Shown here piece after piece: positions 1-8,453 of a DNA stretch of 64,000 nucleotides. The translations under genes and the position numbers were made by a program. Numbering within the stretch: position 1 is the first letter of the stretch; each line of letters opens with the position of its first letter. Below the pieces are notes generated by a model. That model ran no database searches and was not told the origin of the DNA. It saw nothing but the letters and a program-made list of their open reading frames with translations. Source of the stretch: Paenibacillus sp. J45TS6 (GTDB lineage: Bacteria > Bacillota > Bacilli > Paenibacillales > Paenibacillaceae); the NCBI RefSeq assembly GCF_018403285.1, contig NZ_BOSJ01000005.1:62001-126000 (forward strand). Reading direction: 5' to 3'.

Positions 1-1983
1 ACAATAGCTCTACAGTTCCATCCAGGTGACCGTGTGCGGGAAGATGAGGAATTCATAGCATTAAAATCGTCAATAACAGTCCAAGTGGATGACGATTACC
101 TATTTTATGGCGGACAAAATGACGACGGACAAGATTTTGGTGCAGTACTGCGTCTGATCAGAGTGGCTGAAGATCCAGTTCAGGAAGGAATACCCGCTCA
201 TAGGAACTCAAGCTCCTTAGGAAACATAGATACAAATTTAGATGATATCCAGAGAGGTAAACAAGAGAAATTCAAGGATAGCGGGAAGCTCCATTTTCAA
301 ACGTCAGGCAAGCTGCTTATTCTTGTCAAAATGTTTAGCTCTGGAAAGCGGGAGCAGGAATGGGCACGACTAAAACAGGAACTGGCGTTGTTTGGCACAA
401 GTTACGGTCAGTTGTTGGCAAAGCATACGGAGCTGCATCAACCCCTTTTTCGCTCCGCTGAGCTTGATCTTGATGATGCGGCTGATGACAGTCTTAGTAA
501 TGAAGAGCTACTCATGGAAGCCTATGAAGGTGAGGCTCCTATGGGGCTAGTTCGTAAATTATGGGCTTACGGTCGGTATTTGTTTATCAGCGGAACCTCG
601 GAACATAGCAAATCACCTTTTGGACTATATGGCTTATGGGGAGGGGATTACCGGCTGATCTGGGGGCATAACATGGTCAATGAGAATGTCCAGATGATGT
701 ATTGGCACACTGCTGTTGGAGGGTTGTCTCACCTAAATCAGTCCTTGTTCCGATATTACAATAGTTTGATGGAGGATTTCCGAAATAACGCAACGAAGCT
801 CTATGGCTGCAGAGGCATATACATTCCCGCTGGTACCACACCCGGCATGGGTGTCCCAAATCAGATTGTCCCCGTTATCATGAACTGGACCGGGGCGGCC
901 GGCTGGCTCGCACGGCATTATTATGAGCATTACCGATACACGGACGATATGGAGTTTCTACTTAACGATGCTCTGCCCTTTATGAGGGAAGCACTTCGAT
1001 TCTATGAAGATTTTCTGGTGCTGGGTGCAGACGGGCAATATATCATATATCCTTCTGTCTCCCCAGAGAACACGCCCGAAAACTTTATGCCAAAGGATGG
1101 GCAGCAGCTCGCTCACCCTATGCCTACAGCAATCAATGCCACAATGGATATTGCTATTATCAAGGAATTATTACAGAATGCCATTGAAGCCAGCCGGATC
1201 GCAGGTATATATTCGGGCGAGATTCCGCATTGGGAAAAAATGCTGGAACGTTTGCCCGCCTATATTGTTAATAGGGACGGGGCAGTGAAAGAATGGTTGC
1301 ATCCCGCATTTGAAGATCGGCAAAATCATCGTCATCTTTCGCATCTATATCCTGTTTTTCCGGGACAGGAAGTCAATCGGGAAGAGCAACCAGAACTGTT
1401 CGAGGCCTTTGAGAAAGCGGTGCATCAGCGAAAACTTGGAGCACAAAGCGGCTGGTCACTTGCACATATGTCTTCCATATATGCTAGGCTTGGCGATGGA
1501 GCGCGTGCCCTGGAATGTCTGGATATTCTCGCACGCTCCTGTCTGTTGAATAACGGTTTTACCCTTCATAACGACTGGCGCAATATGGGGGTGTGCATGT
1601 CCATGCCCGCAGCACCCGTTCAGCTGGATGCCAATCTAGGGTGGGTTAATGCGGTGCAGGAGATGTTGCTCTATGTATCGCCGCAATGGATCAAGCTGTT
1701 ACCAGCATTGCCAGCGCGGTGGATCAGGGGTTCTATTCATGGCTGGTGTATACCGGGAGGCAACCTATCACTTACATGGGACCAGGCAGCTGGATCATTT
1801 CGAGCAGAAATACTCGCTAGTCGCCAAATCACCACGAAGCTTCAGTTGCCGGACTGGATTACTGCTTGTAAGGTGCATAGTAGGAATGGCACCGTCTTGC
1901 AAGCTACTATGGATGGGAACTATGAGTTTAATCTTAAATCAGGAGAAAAACTGGTTTTCGAGCAGAGTGCTCTCGAAACATAA
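1..1983 (+). CDS. GH95 family glycosidase (alpha-L-fucosidase/galactosidase-like), 5' partial
   Basis: The reading frame is open to the left edge, so the GTG at 34 is probably internal and the true start lies outside the window. About 660 residues are visible; GH95 proteins usually have 750-800. The C-terminal (alpha/alpha)6 barrel is clear. The family's catalytic asparagines sit in NENVQMMYW (codons 678-680 and 684-686), the general acid Glu in SVSPEN (1066-1068), and the general base Asp in QLDANLG (1627-1629). Those roles are known from Bifidobacterium AfcA. The usual QIDGNFGG is here QLDANLGW, so this is a divergent branch compared with the second GH95 at 45615. Family membership is solid. 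The sugar removed (L-fucose, L-galactose or other) cannot be read from sequence. Confidence 0.85.
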   Translation, partial: TIALQFHPGDRVREDEEFIALKSSITVQVDDDYLFYGGQNDDGQDFGAVLRLIRVAEDPVQEGIPAHRNSSSLGNIDTNLDDIQRGKQEKFKDSGKLHFQTSGKLLILVKMFSSGKREQEWARLKQELALFGTSYGQLLAKHTELHQPLFRSAELDLDDAADDSLSNEELLMEAYEGEAPMGLVRKLWAYGRYLFISGTSEHSKSPFGLYGLWGGDYRLIWGHNMVNENVQMMYWHTAVGGLSHLNQSLFRYYNSLMEDFRNNATKLYGCRGIYIPAGTTPGMGVPNQIVPVIMNWTGAAGWLARHYYEHYRYTDDMEFLLNDALPFMREALRFYEDFLVLGADGQYIIYPSVSPENTPENFMPKDGQQLAHPMPTAINATMDIAIIKELLQNAIEASRIAGIYSGEIPHWEKMLERLPAYIVNRDGAVKEWLHPAFEDRQNHRHLSHLYPVFPGQEVNREEQPELFEAFEKAVHQRKLGAQSGWSLAHMSSIYARLGDGARALECLDILARSCLLNNGFTLHNDWRNMGVCMSMPAAPVQLDANLGWVNAVQEMLLYVSPQWIKLLPALPARWIRGSIHGWCIPGGNLSLTWDQAAGSFRAEILASRQITTKLQLPDWITACKVHSRNGTVLQATMDGNYEFNLKSGEKLVFEQSALET

Positions 1984-2166
1984 CCGATTGATACCGATAT
2001 AACGTAATATATCAAATGACAAGGCACTGTGAATGAAACAGATAATAGGACTTAAGAAGATAAGTTGAGGATTGTTATAAAGGAGAGAGGAATTTCTGTG
2101 AAATTCTTCCGTTTCATAAACAGCCCATATTCTATTTGAATAAGGGCGTTCGTATTTATCGTACAT

Positions 2167-2529
2167 TTACTCCATCAAGGCTTCTTCAGGTTTTAAAAGA
2201 GTCGTCATATTTGTGTGAAATAGCTGATAGGCTCGCCACGCTGTCCTACTTTCGAGAAGTGATTTGCTTAAATATATATCCTCTTCAATAGAACTTGCAT
2301 GTTCCGCTACAAACAGCCTTACTCAGACGTAAAAAGCACCTGAATTTGTGAATGGCATCTAGCCATTACCTTGAAGAACATCTAATCTAACTTTCGCCTG
2401 TTTGGCTGGAATCCCTTCCACTTCAGGTACATAAGAATCAATTCCATTCATTTCAGGGACCAAAACCTGAAGAGCAGCTTCTCCTTGATCAATAATTCGA
2501 TCTTCTTTTAAACAATGAAGCATGCTCAT
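2167..2529 (-). pseudogene. Possible decayed gene downstream of the ANTAR regulator
   Basis: On the minus strand an ATG at 2529 follows a good ribosome site (TTAGGGAG), 20 bases after the ANTAR gene. It opens a 56-codon frame that ends in TAG (2359-2361). The same frame continues for 11 codons to TGA (2323-2325), then about 51 codons to TAA (2167-2169). Two stops in 121 codons suggests an interrupted gene rather than noise, but the translation matches no family I know. The first segment alone could be a real 56-residue protein. The rest of 1984-2549 shows nothing else supportable. Confidence 0.35.
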
Positions 2530-2549
2530 ACGGATCTCCCTAAGAAACT

Positions 2550-3137
2550 TTATGCTTTTAGCATTTGATGTGCTTTTACGATAGAAATGGCGACATCAAC
2601 GATGCGCATTCGTTCATTCATCGCTTTTTTGCGGAGTAAATCATAAGCTTCAGATTCACTGATTTTGTTAATATCACTAAGTATCCCTTTCGCCATATCA
2701 ATCCATTTCCGATCCTCAATTCGAGTAAGCAACTGTTTGCGTTCACTAGCCCATTCCTGTCGTTCAAAATAACGCTTTTCACTAAAGTGAAGTGCCCAAT
2801 TCAGTTCATATTCTTTCATGGAAGGAGTCAGAACACCATCGATGGATACTTCAACTTCCCAAGAAGTTATAGCAGATCCCGCTGCGTATGGACTGCACCA
2901 CCACAGGATGGGAAGGGACTTGATTTGGAGGAGCTTCTCCGTCCACAATCTAATATCATAAACTGGCAAATGCAGAATGGCTGCGTCTGCCTTGGGAAGA
3001 AGTGTGTGGATTTGGGCTTCTTTACTCACAACATGAACAAGATATTCACTTTCTGTAAGCATCTTTTCTGGACTTAGATGCTCATGTGACATCTCCACAT
3101 CTTGGTCATTAATTTCTACTAGTAACAAAGAACGCAT
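2550..3137 (-). CDS. ANTAR-domain transcription antiterminator (NasT/AmiR-like)
   Basis: 195 residues. The C-terminal 60 or so residues, from about RIEDRKWIDMAKGIL to VAISIVKAH, form an ANTAR RNA-binding domain. The N-terminal 120 residues resemble a receiver domain, but the expected phospho-acceptor Asp is not evident (the strand reads ADAAILHLP), so it is probably a pseudo-receiver followed by a coiled linker. It is transcribed divergently from nirBD, and the nirB leader carries a textbook ANTAR target with two hexaloop hairpins (3367-3414). It very likely binds that RNA and prevents termination, as NasT does for nas operons. No NasS-type nitrate sensor is intact next to it, so how it receives its signal is unknown. 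Confidence 0.85.
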   Translation of the reverse strand: MRSLLLVEINDQDVEMSHEHLSPEKMLTESEYLVHVVSKEAQIHTLLPKADAAILHLPVYDIRLWTEKLLQIKSLPILWWCSPYAAGSAITSWEVEVSIDGVLTPSMKEYELNWALHFSEKRYFERQEWASERKQLLTRIEDRKWIDMAKGILSDINKISESEAYDLLRKKAMNERMRIVDVAISIVKAHQMLKA

Positions 3138-3312
3138 GGAAGCATCGGCACCCCCTGAATGTCAAAATATCGGAATTTCAAGCCCGTTACATCTTTCTGT
3201 TTATTTTCGCTTGTTTTTTCCAAGAAATCAACCTAAATTTGTTAGATAACCTTACTTGAAATTATATTTAGGAATGAATATAGGTGTGACAAAGATTGTT
3301 GCGTCATGTATA

Positions 3313-3341
3313 TTGACATAAGAATGAAACCAATTTATAGT
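3313..3341 (+). promoter_or_regulatory. Sigma-A promoter of nirBD
   Basis: TTGACA (3313-3318), a 17-base spacer, then TATAGT (3336-3341). Transcription would start near 3348 and give a leader of about 155 bases that contains the ANTAR motif and the terminator. Both hexamers are close to consensus with ideal spacing. Confidence 0.7.
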
Positions 3342-3366
3342 GATAACATCAATTTCATAAACGTCC

Positions 3367-3414
3367 ACGAATACAATGGCGTATTCGTCTAGGTATGGCA
3401 ACGAAGCCTGTCCT
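3367..3414 (+). ncRNA. ANTAR-binding dual hairpin in the nirB leader
   Basis: Hairpin P1 is a perfect 8-bp stem (3367-3374 with 3381-3388) around the hexaloop AATGGC. Hairpin P2 has the hexaloop AACGAA (3400-3405) on GGC/GCC, a 3x3 internal loop, then AGG/CCT. Both loops have A at position 1 and G at position 4, the signature of ANTAR target RNAs. The two hairpins are separated by two bases. The 3' strand of P2 (3406-3414) is also the 5' strand of the terminator (from 3407), so P2 and the terminator exclude each other. Confidence 0.85.
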
Positions 3415-3469
3415 CGCTTAATAGTTAGGGAACAAATATGTTCTCCTATAGCGTGGCAGGTTTTTTTTT
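3407..3469 (+). terminator. Regulated leader terminator of nirBD
   Basis: A long stem pairs CCTGTC (3407-3412) with GGCAGG (3455-3460), continues through CGCT/AGCG and an inner GGGAACA/TGTTCTCC stem, and is followed by nine T residues (3461-3469). It lies between promoter and nirB, so it is an attenuator rather than an end-of-gene terminator. Confidence 0.85.
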
Positions 3470-3504
3470 ATTAAATAGAGGTTTAGAAAGGGTGTGGCGA
3501 TTAT

Positions 3505-5931
3505 ATGAATGGTCGTAACAAGCTTGTGCTTATAGGTAACGGAATGGCCGGAATACGTACCTTAGAACATTTGCTTAAGCTTGCACCAGATAAATACGAA
3601 ATTACAGTGTTCGGAGAAGAGCCTCATCCAAATTACAATCGGATCATGTTATCTTCGGTACTTGCTGGTGGTACTTCGGTAAATGACATTATTCTGAATG
3701 ACTATGCTTGGTATGAAGAAAATCATATTCGTCTTTATACGGGTGATCCAGTAAGGGGAATAAATACGTTGAAGAAAACAGTCACATCCTCTTCTGGAAT
3801 CATAGAGTCTTATGATCAGTTGATCTTTGCAACTGGATCGAATGCGTTTATTCTCCCTTTACCAGGTGCGAATAAAGAAGGAGTCATCGGCTTCAGGAAT
3901 ATAAAGGATTGCGAAATGATGCTCGAAACGTCTCGGAAATATAAAAAAGCTGCGGTGATTGGCGGTGGACTTTTAGGCCTTGAGGCAGCGCGTGGACTAC
4001 TGAGTCTTGGTATGGAAGTTACCGTTATTCATAACAGTGAATATTTAATGAATCGGCAGCTTGATGAACCTGCATCAAAGATGCTTCGTCAGGAACTAGA
4101 ACAGCAAGGAATGAAATTTCTGGTTAACAAAAATACAGCAGCGTTGACGGGAAGGAAACGTGTAAATGGGATCAGGTTTAGTGACGGGGAGCGAATGGAA
4201 ACGGATCTAGTTGTCATGGCTGTAGGAATATTACCGAATATTTTACTGGCAAAGGAAGCAGGACTGGTAACAAAACGGGGGATTATCGTAAATGACAATA
4301 TGGAGACGAGCATAAGAGATGTATATGCCGTTGGAGAATGTGCTGAGCATAGGGGAATAACTTATGGTCTGGTCGCTCCGCTCTATGAGCAAGGCAGTGT
4401 TCTTGCTAAGCATTTATCGGGAGTAGAGCATCAAGGATATCATGGTTCAGTAACCTCGACCAAACTGAAGGTTTCGGGTGTGGATGTATTTTCAGCAGGG
4501 GATTATTTGGATTCAGAAAATACACGGTCGATAAGATATCAGGATGAAGTGGAAGGTGTATATAAAAAATTAGTCATTCGCGGAGATCGGCTGGTCGGAG
4601 CTGTGCTTTTCGGCGACACCAATGACGGTCCACCTTTATTCTCGATCATTCGAAGCGCCGAATCGGTCACAGGACGGGAAAAGGAGCTTTTGCTTGGTAT
4701 GAAGACGGATGGCTCTGCCGGAGGCGCAAAAATACTCGAGATGCGTGAGGATGAAATTGTCTGCGGATGTAATGGTGTGACAAAAAAGGGGATTGTAAAT
4801 GCAGTTGGGCAAGGTTGTCACAGTGTAGCGGAAGTGAAGAACTGTACCAAAGCTTCAGGGTCTTGCGGAGGTTGTAAACCGATTGTGGAGCAGCTAATTA
4901 CTGCCTATGCAGGAGAAGAAGCTGCGATAAAATCGAAAGAAGGTATCTGTTCATGTACCTCACTTGACCGAGATGAAATCATTACTGGGATAAAGGAAAT
5001 GGGTCTTAAGACGGTGAGGGAAGTTATGTATGTGATGGGATGGAATGAGCCTGAAGGCTGCACGAAATGCAGGCCTGCTCTTAACTACTATCTTGGTATG
5101 CTCTGGCCAGGAGAATACGTGGATGAGAAGGAATCAAGATTTACGAACGAACGTTATCACGCCAACATCCAGAAGGACGGCACTTTCTCTGTAGTACCGC
5201 GTATTTACGGCGGAGTAACCTCACCAAGTGAACTCAAGAAAATTGCGGAAGTGGCAGAGAAGTATGATGTACCCATGGTAAAGTTTACAGGTGGGCAACG
5301 TCTAGATTTACTAGGTGTGAAGAAGGAAGATTTGCCAAGCATGTGGGAAGATCTTGCTATGCCATCTGGGCATGCTTATGGTAAAACACTTCGTACAGTA
5401 AAAACTTGTGTAGGTTCTACTTTCTGCAGATTTGGAACACAGGATGCCATTGCTTTAGGGATACGTCTTGAAAAAGCATTCGAGAGACTGAATGCTCCTC
5501 ATAAAGTAAAAATGGCAGTATCAGGCTGCCCAAGAAACTGTGCGGAGTCCATTATCAAGGATTTTGGCGTAGTAGCCATTGATGGGGCTTGGGAACTTTA
5601 TGTTGGGGGTAACGGGGGAATCAAGGTGCGAGCAGGAGAGCTGCTCTGTACGGTGAAGACGGAAGATGAAGTAATAGAATGGGCAGGCGCCTTTATTCAA
5701 TATTACCGAGAACAAGCGAGCTGGAGTGAGCGAACCTCTCACTGGCTGGACCGTTTAGGCGTTGTTTCTATTAAGGAAGCACTTGCAGATTCAGTATTCA
5801 GATCAGAACTTGTCAATCGACTGAGAAAGACGCTTGAGCATACAGTAGATCCGTGGAAGGAGATCGCGGAAAATAAGGAGCTCAGGAAAAATTTTGAGCC
5901 ATTGAATCGATTTGAGTTAACGCATGAATAA
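3505..5931 (+). CDS. nirB: Nitrite reductase [NAD(P)H] large subunit
   Basis: 808 residues, the normal length for assimilatory NirB, which reduces nitrite to ammonium in the cytoplasm. Domain order: an N-terminal pyridine-nucleotide/FAD oxidoreductase (about 1-400, with GNGMAG and GGGLLGLE dinucleotide motifs), then two BFD-type [2Fe-2S] regions (Cys near 420/422 and 446-456, and near 482/484 and 518/521), then the ferredoxin-like and siroheme/[4Fe-4S] domain. The siroheme cluster ligands are Cys635, Cys641, Cys675 and Cys679, in TCVGSTFC and GCPRNC. The ATG at 3505 follows GAAAGGG. nirD follows 12 bases later. Expression should depend on the ANTAR leader upstream. Confidence 0.97.
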   Translation: MNGRNKLVLIGNGMAGIRTLEHLLKLAPDKYEITVFGEEPHPNYNRIMLSSVLAGGTSVNDIILNDYAWYEENHIRLYTGDPVRGINTLKKTVTSSSGIIESYDQLIFATGSNAFILPLPGANKEGVIGFRNIKDCEMMLETSRKYKKAAVIGGGLLGLEAARGLLSLGMEVTVIHNSEYLMNRQLDEPASKMLRQELEQQGMKFLVNKNTAALTGRKRVNGIRFSDGERMETDLVVMAVGILPNILLAKEAGLVTKRGIIVNDNMETSIRDVYAVGECAEHRGITYGLVAPLYEQGSVLAKHLSGVEHQGYHGSVTSTKLKVSGVDVFSAGDYLDSENTRSIRYQDEVEGVYKKLVIRGDRLVGAVLFGDTNDGPPLFSIIRSAESVTGREKELLLGMKTDGSAGGAKILEMREDEIVCGCNGVTKKGIVNAVGQGCHSVAEVKNCTKASGSCGGCKPIVEQLITAYAGEEAAIKSKEGICSCTSLDRDEIITGIKEMGLKTVREVMYVMGWNEPEGCTKCRPALNYYLGMLWPGEYVDEKESRFTNERYHANIQKDGTFSVVPRIYGGVTSPSELKKIAEVAEKYDVPMVKFTGGQRLDLLGVKKEDLPSMWEDLAMPSGHAYGKTLRTVKTCVGSTFCRFGTQDAIALGIRLEKAFERLNAPHKVKMAVSGCPRNCAESIIKDFGVVAIDGAWELYVGGNGGIKVRAGELLCTVKTEDEVIEWAGAFIQYYREQASWSERTSHWLDRLGVVSIKEALADSVFRSELVNRLRKTLEHTVDPWKEIAENKELRKNFEPLNRFELTHE

Positions 5932-5943
5932 GGAGGGGATTAC

Positions 5944-6258
5944 ATGAGTCAGAGATATTCGGTAGCCCATGAGTCCGACATCGATACGCTGGGAACGAGG
6001 GTTGTGACGATTGAAAATACAGAAGTTGCCTTATTTAGACTCAGCGATGGAACCATCAAAGCGCTGGAGAATCGCTGTCCTCATAAGGGCGGTAAATTGT
6101 CGGAGGGCATGGTATGTGGAAATATGGTGCATTGTCCCCTCCACGATTGGAAAATTCATTTAACGAGCGGGAAGGTTCAAGCTCCTGACGAAGGGGAAGT
6201 CTCCGCATATCTCGTGGAAGTTGATCCTCCTAGTGGTATTGTATATGTAACGATATGA
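5944..6258 (+). CDS. nirD: Nitrite reductase small subunit (Rieske-type)
   Basis: 104 residues, full length for NirD. The Rieske [2Fe-2S] ligands are visible as CPHKGG and, 18 residues on, CPLHDW. The ATG at 5944 follows AAGGAGGGG and lies 12 bases after nirB, so the two are co-transcribed and probably co-translated. NirD partners NirB in nitrite reduction. Confidence 0.96.
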   Translation: MSQRYSVAHESDIDTLGTRVVTIENTEVALFRLSDGTIKALENRCPHKGGKLSEGMVCGNMVHCPLHDWKIHLTSGKVQAPDEGEVSAYLVEVDPPSGIVYVTI

Positions 6259-6350
6259 TGAAAAATAGTGGAGCGGACATTTATCAGATAAGATGAAGCA
6301 GGTGATGACTTGAATATATATAGATGATGGACCTAAATATATAGTATAGA

Positions 6351-6634
6351 AGAAAGTCGTCAAGGCAAGTAGAAAGTTATGTGAGAATTCTTCCGAAATC
6401 TGCTCGGCATTATAGGATAGAGGAGCAGAAATGGGCGAAAATATCATCACTGTTATGGACAATTCCAGGTAAGATGCCATTTTAATGACCAAAATTCGAA
6501 AGGATACCTTGTTTGTACCGATTCATTGGTGCGGTGTGCAGAATGTAAACCGGACCACTCGAGCGGAGCTAGATCTTTTTTCGAAAATGCCTGGGTTTTA
6601 GACGACTGCAGTAAGGATTGAGCGTGTTACTTGA
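6351..6634 (+). pseudogene. Remnant of an assimilatory nitrate reductase C-terminus
   Basis: The frame from 6351 reads SYVRILPKSARHYRI and then GENIITVMDNSR. This resembles the 'P-Y-V-x-I-x-P-x-D-A-x-x-Y-G-I-x-x-G-x-x-V-x-V' stretch of the molybdopterin-dinucleotide-binding domain of NasC/NarB-type reductases. A TAA at 6471 and a frame change near 6480 follow. The next frame (from 6485) reads RKDTLFVPIHW and NRTTRAELD and ends MPGF at a TAG (6599-6601). Beyond it the frame continues TTAVRIE, matching the usual end of these enzymes. Only about 95 codons remain of a protein that normally has over 700. No other supportable gene lies in 6259-6862. Identification is from family memory and not a search. 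Confidence 0.65.
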
Positions 6635-6773
6635 TATATTTTATGTTCTACTAGCACGCCGATATTATCAGTATGAGTATTCAGAAACAAAGCCAAATGA
6701 TGCGAAACCAACTAGCATTTCTGAAAAAAGTACTTTGGTTATCCCGCTCATATTGGTATTTTTAAAATGCAAA

Positions 6774-6816
6774 AAAAGCAACCGTCTGTTGATTATTCCC
6801 AGAGTCGGTTGCTTTT
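6774..6816. terminator. Terminator between the nir island and the hydrolase
   Basis: AAAAGCAACCG pairs with CGGTTGCTTTT around a 21-base loop. A/T runs on both sides allow it to work in both directions, serving the nir transcript and the convergent hydrolase gene. Confidence 0.7.
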
Positions 6817-6862
6817 CATTGTATTGATCATAAAATCTTCGATATCCGTAAATATAATTCTA

Positions 6863-7723
6863 TTATTCTATGGGGAACTTTTGTATGTGCTTGATGATAA
6901 TTTCGGATACCTCTGGTTCATTAAACTGTGTTAGCCAGTGACCAGCATTAAGTTCATGGAAATCATAATAACCTTTCATATAGGTGTGACTTTTCTCTAC
7001 TCCTGCACGGGCAAGAGCCAAATCTTCGTTCCCCCAAATGAAAGCGGTCGGAGTTTCAATATCTCCATATGGGATCTGTTCTTGAACCTGCATGATGCCG
7101 CGATACCAATTGATAACTGCAGTTCTGGCCTCAGGTTGCGAGAAAATCCGCATATAGTCTTCCTGCGTTTTTTGATCAAAGCCTTCCCATAAATGTCGTA
7201 AAACGGCATAATCATTAGCAGCTATTAAGGATTCTGGAACATTCGGTTCCATAAATTTATTTACATAGGCACCTTTTTGTTTCTGCACCGGATCATTTTC
7301 CAGCGCCCATTTGTAAGCAGCCCAATGAGGTACAGACAAAGCTGTCCACGTCTGTATCCGCTGAGGATATAGAGTGACAACATTCCAACCAACTGCTGCT
7401 CCTAAATCATGCCCAACCAGGTGGAATTTACCTGAACAGCCCATTACATCTGCAAATCCAATGGCATCGGCTGAAAGTTTTTTTAAAGAATAATTTTCAA
7501 TGCCGTTTGGGCGGGCACCGTCCGAATATCCTCTCTGATCAGGAGCTAAACAGCGGTAGCCTAGCGAGGCCAACTTAGACATTGTTTCTTCCCATATAAT
7601 CGAACTTTCTGGAAATCCGTGAAGGAAAATAATCAGTTCACCGTTTTGCTCTAACCCTGCCGTACGGCAGAGGTACTCCATACCATTCATTTTGAGTGTA
7701 GTTTTAGTAACTGTAGTGTTCAT
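6863..7723 (-). CDS. Alpha/beta hydrolase, epoxide hydrolase-like
   Basis: 286 residues from the ATG at 7723, chosen because AAGGAG lies 8 bases before it; a longer open frame reaches 7789 without a ribosome site. The oxyanion motif HGFPES is near residue 35. The nucleophile elbow is GHDLGA, with Asp in place of Ser, as in epoxide hydrolases and haloalkane dehalogenases. The third acid is probably in WGNEDLA and the catalytic His in NAGHWL near the C-terminus. It should hydrolyse a small epoxide or related ester-like substrate in the cytoplasm. The substrate is unknown and the neighbours give no hint. Confidence 0.8.
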   Translation of the reverse strand: MNTTVTKTTLKMNGMEYLCRTAGLEQNGELIIFLHGFPESSIIWEETMSKLASLGYRCLAPDQRGYSDGARPNGIENYSLKKLSADAIGFADVMGCSGKFHLVGHDLGAAVGWNVVTLYPQRIQTWTALSVPHWAAYKWALENDPVQKQKGAYVNKFMEPNVPESLIAANDYAVLRHLWEGFDQKTQEDYMRIFSQPEARTAVINWYRGIMQVQEQIPYGDIETPTAFIWGNEDLALARAGVEKSHTYMKGYYDFHELNAGHWLTQFNEPEVSEIIIKHIQKFPIE

Positions 7724-7949
7724 AAGAATCTCCTTATAGAGTAATAAATTATTAGAAATTATTAGTGTGGTAAATCTTGGTGTATACAACTCCTAGTAGA
7801 ATAAACTACCCCTCTCGCTTGGATATGTCAAGGTATCCATATGTGTTAGAAGTCCTCCCCGTAATATGTAAACCACTTTCATAATAATTAGCACCTTTCT
7901 ACAGAGAATCGTTTCCGAAAAATCGTATCTTTCAAAATTTTCAAAACTA

Positions 7950-7990
7950 CGTACGGCGAAAGCCGACGGATCACTTTGCGAAAGCAAAGT
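7950..7990. repeat. Pair of adjacent GAAA-tetraloop hairpins
   Basis: Two hairpins lie end to end. CGGC-GAAA-GCCG (7954-7965) can be extended by CGT/ACG with one bulge. ACTTTGC-GAAA-GCAAAGT (7973-7990) is a perfect 7-bp stem. Both have the same stable tetraloop. They sit just before the 12-bp tandem repeat and look like a REP-type palindromic element. Confidence 0.6.
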
Positions 7991-7998
7991 AAACATTT

Positions 7999-8118
7999 AC
8001 TCGCTATTGAACTCGCTATTGAACTCGCTATTGAACTCGCTATTGAACTCGCTATTGAACTCGCTATTGAACTCGCTATTGAACTCGCTATTGAACTCGC
8101 TATTGAACTCGCTATTCA
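7999..8118. repeat. 12-bp tandem repeat, about ten copies
   Basis: ACTCGCTATTGA is repeated nine times without a mismatch from 7999 to 8106, followed by a copy ending in TCA (8107-8118). Further decaying ACTCGTTATT and ACTCGTCATT units reach about 8153. Because 12 is a multiple of three, a frame through it reads as a Leu-Ala-Ile-Glu repeat, but no gene there is supported. Together with flanking hairpins it fills much of the 730-base gap between the hydrolase and the PL11 lyase. Confidence 0.9.
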
Positions 8119-8234
8119 TACTCGTTATTTCAGCTATGTTACTCGTCATTCCAGTTTTGAGAGTTTAAGCAGAACTTGTGTTAAACAAGTGAAGATTAGT
8201 AGGTGCCTGGTGAGGTTTTTGGATCGTGAGCGAC

Positions 8235-8278
8235 TTTTGGCTTTGCGTAGCAAAACAAGTGGAGCGAACGAGCCAAAA
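8235..8278. repeat. Nested inverted repeat
   Basis: An outer 8-bp perfect inverted repeat, TTTTGGCT (8235-8242) with AGCCAAAA (8271-8278), encloses an inner TTTGC-gta-GCAAA hairpin. Composition and style match the hairpins at 7950-7990, suggesting one dispersed repeat family. No T-run terminator form is evident. Confidence 0.5.
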
Positions 8279-8416
8279 TACCGAACAACTCTGATATATG
8301 AACAAGAAACACTGATATGTGAATGGCGACAGGGAGGAGGCAAGTTTATAATCTGATTTAATATGAAAATTGATGAAAAGGGGAGGAATAATTTGCTAGA
8401 TTGATAGAGTCTAATA

Positions 8417-8430
8417 TGTAAGCGTGACCA
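8417..8430 (+). promoter_or_regulatory. Candidate cre site before the PL11 lyase
   Basis: TGTAAGCGTGACCA matches 12 of 14 positions of the CcpA consensus TGWAANCGNTNWCA and lies 23 bases before the PL11 start codon, where CcpA could block transcription. Carbon catabolite control of a pectin enzyme would be expected. Confidence 0.45.
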
Positions 8431-8453
8431 TAATGTAAAAAAGGAGTGCTTTC

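Noticed and set aside
6618-6827. 69-codon open frame downstream of nirD
   Set aside because: It overlaps the decayed nitrate reductase end and the terminator hairpin, and has no convincing ribosome site or recognisable motif.
7999-8118. CRISPR-like array
   Set aside because: The 12-bp units are directly adjacent with no spacers and no cas genes nearby.
7976-8356. 126-codon open frame with a Leu-Ala-Ile-Glu repeat
   Set aside because: It exists only because the 12-bp DNA repeat is a multiple of three. There is no ribosome site at its start, and the flanks are palindromic intergenic DNA.
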